A DNA stretch of 64,000 nucleotides. Source: Paracoccaceae bacterium (GTDB taxonomy: Bacteria; Pseudomonadota; Alphaproteobacteria; Rhodobacterales; Rhodobacteraceae). Position numbers and translations under genes: made by a program. The stretch's first letter is position 1; each line of letters begins with the position of its first letter. Shown piece after piece: positions 63,895 through 64,000 of the stretch. Location of the stretch: assembly GCA_027486345.1 (NCBI GenBank), contig JAIXPH010000001.1, positions 42,798 through 106,797 of the forward strand. The letters are read 5' to 3'. The notes below the pieces were generated by a model that was given only the letters and a program-made list of their open reading frames with translations, ran no database searches and had not been told where the DNA came from.

Positions 63895-64000
63895 TTACTC
63901 GGCCGCTTGGTCGGTTGCGTTGGCGACGAAGAACTCCATGGCCACTTTGGCTTCGTTGGCGGTGAGGGTTCTGCGGGCCACCGGGCCGTAGGGGTCGAAG
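63895..64000 (-). CDS. C-terminal end of an unknown gene (partial)
   Basis: Only the last 34 codons are in the window. The readable end is FDPYGPVARRTLTANEAKVA followed by MEFFVANATDQAAE and a TAA at 63895-63897. It is not recognised. The gene continues past the right edge and runs leftward, convergent with lpd, with a terminator right after it, which supports it being a real gene. Confidence 0.55.
   Translation of the reverse strand, partial: FDPYGPVARRTLTANEAKVAMEFFVANATDQAAE

Noticed and set aside
63695..63991. 98-codon rightward frame at the right end
   Set aside because: It begins in the lpd stem-loop, crosses the terminator and overlaps the partial leftward gene; no ribosome-binding site.

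Overview
The window is a stretch of chromosome from an alphaproteobacterium of the Rhodobacterales (family Rhodobacteraceae, near Rhodobacter, Gemmobacter or Tabrizicola). The evidence is high GC with strong codon bias, the order ruvCAB / unknown / ybgC-tolQRAB-pal-cpoB-tilS-ftsH, and a TCA cycle locus that also carries ethylmalonyl-CoA pathway genes (mch, mcl2), as I recall for Rhodobacter sphaeroides. I saw no tRNA, rRNA, insertion sequence, prophage or CRISPR array. Because GC is high, long antisense reading frames shadow nearly every gene; these were left out.

Layout. 1-9.7 kb: edge of a beta-propeller-like gene, a drug/metabolite transporter, the divergent argO/argP pair, yebC, a KamA-like radical SAM protein, and a leftward run ymdB - EamA - SLC13 transporter - lipoprotein. 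9.9-13.9 kb: an Lhr-like DEXH helicase and the nuclease pdeM, then a membrane LytTR regulator. 14-17.7 kb: fhs - chorismate mutase - folD, and a MOSC protein. 17.8-30 kb: the cell envelope and DNA repair block (ftsH, tilS, Tol-Pal, ybgC, ruvBAC). 30-34 kb: a DUF1127 protein, a PrmA with a duplicated N-terminal domain, msrA and another EamA transporter. 34.1-42.3 kb: a catabolic cluster (RpiR regulator, N-formylglutamate amidohydrolase family, glutamine synthetase family, aldehyde dehydrogenase, iron alcohol dehydrogenase, FAD amino-acid oxidoreductase, CDF transporter). 42.4-63.7 kb: the TCA super-locus, sdhCDAB (leftward), mch and mcl2 (leftward), mdh, then sucCD-sucAB-lpd (rightward).

How it fits together. 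The right third encodes succinate dehydrogenase, malate dehydrogenase, succinyl-CoA synthetase and the whole 2-oxoglutarate dehydrogenase complex, interleaved with small unknown genes. The most striking regulatory signal is a 31-bp element made of two TGATCA-centred palindromes 21 bp apart. It occurs twice, upstream of sdhC and of sucC, with 29 of 31 positions identical, and probably binds a common TCA regulator. A TTTGCA-type repeat precedes mdh, and a similar but weaker cluster precedes mcl2.

The 34-42 kb cluster looks like a gamma-glutamylation route for an amino alcohol or amine (ligate to glutamate, oxidise alcohol to aldehyde to acid, release the amino acid, deaminate it). This is an inference from gene content and the best candidate for an undescribed pathway. 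Several intergenic regions carry dense perfect stem-loops, including an identical 30-nt hairpin repeat 24 kb apart and a tandem array of four hairpins with 5-nt loops.
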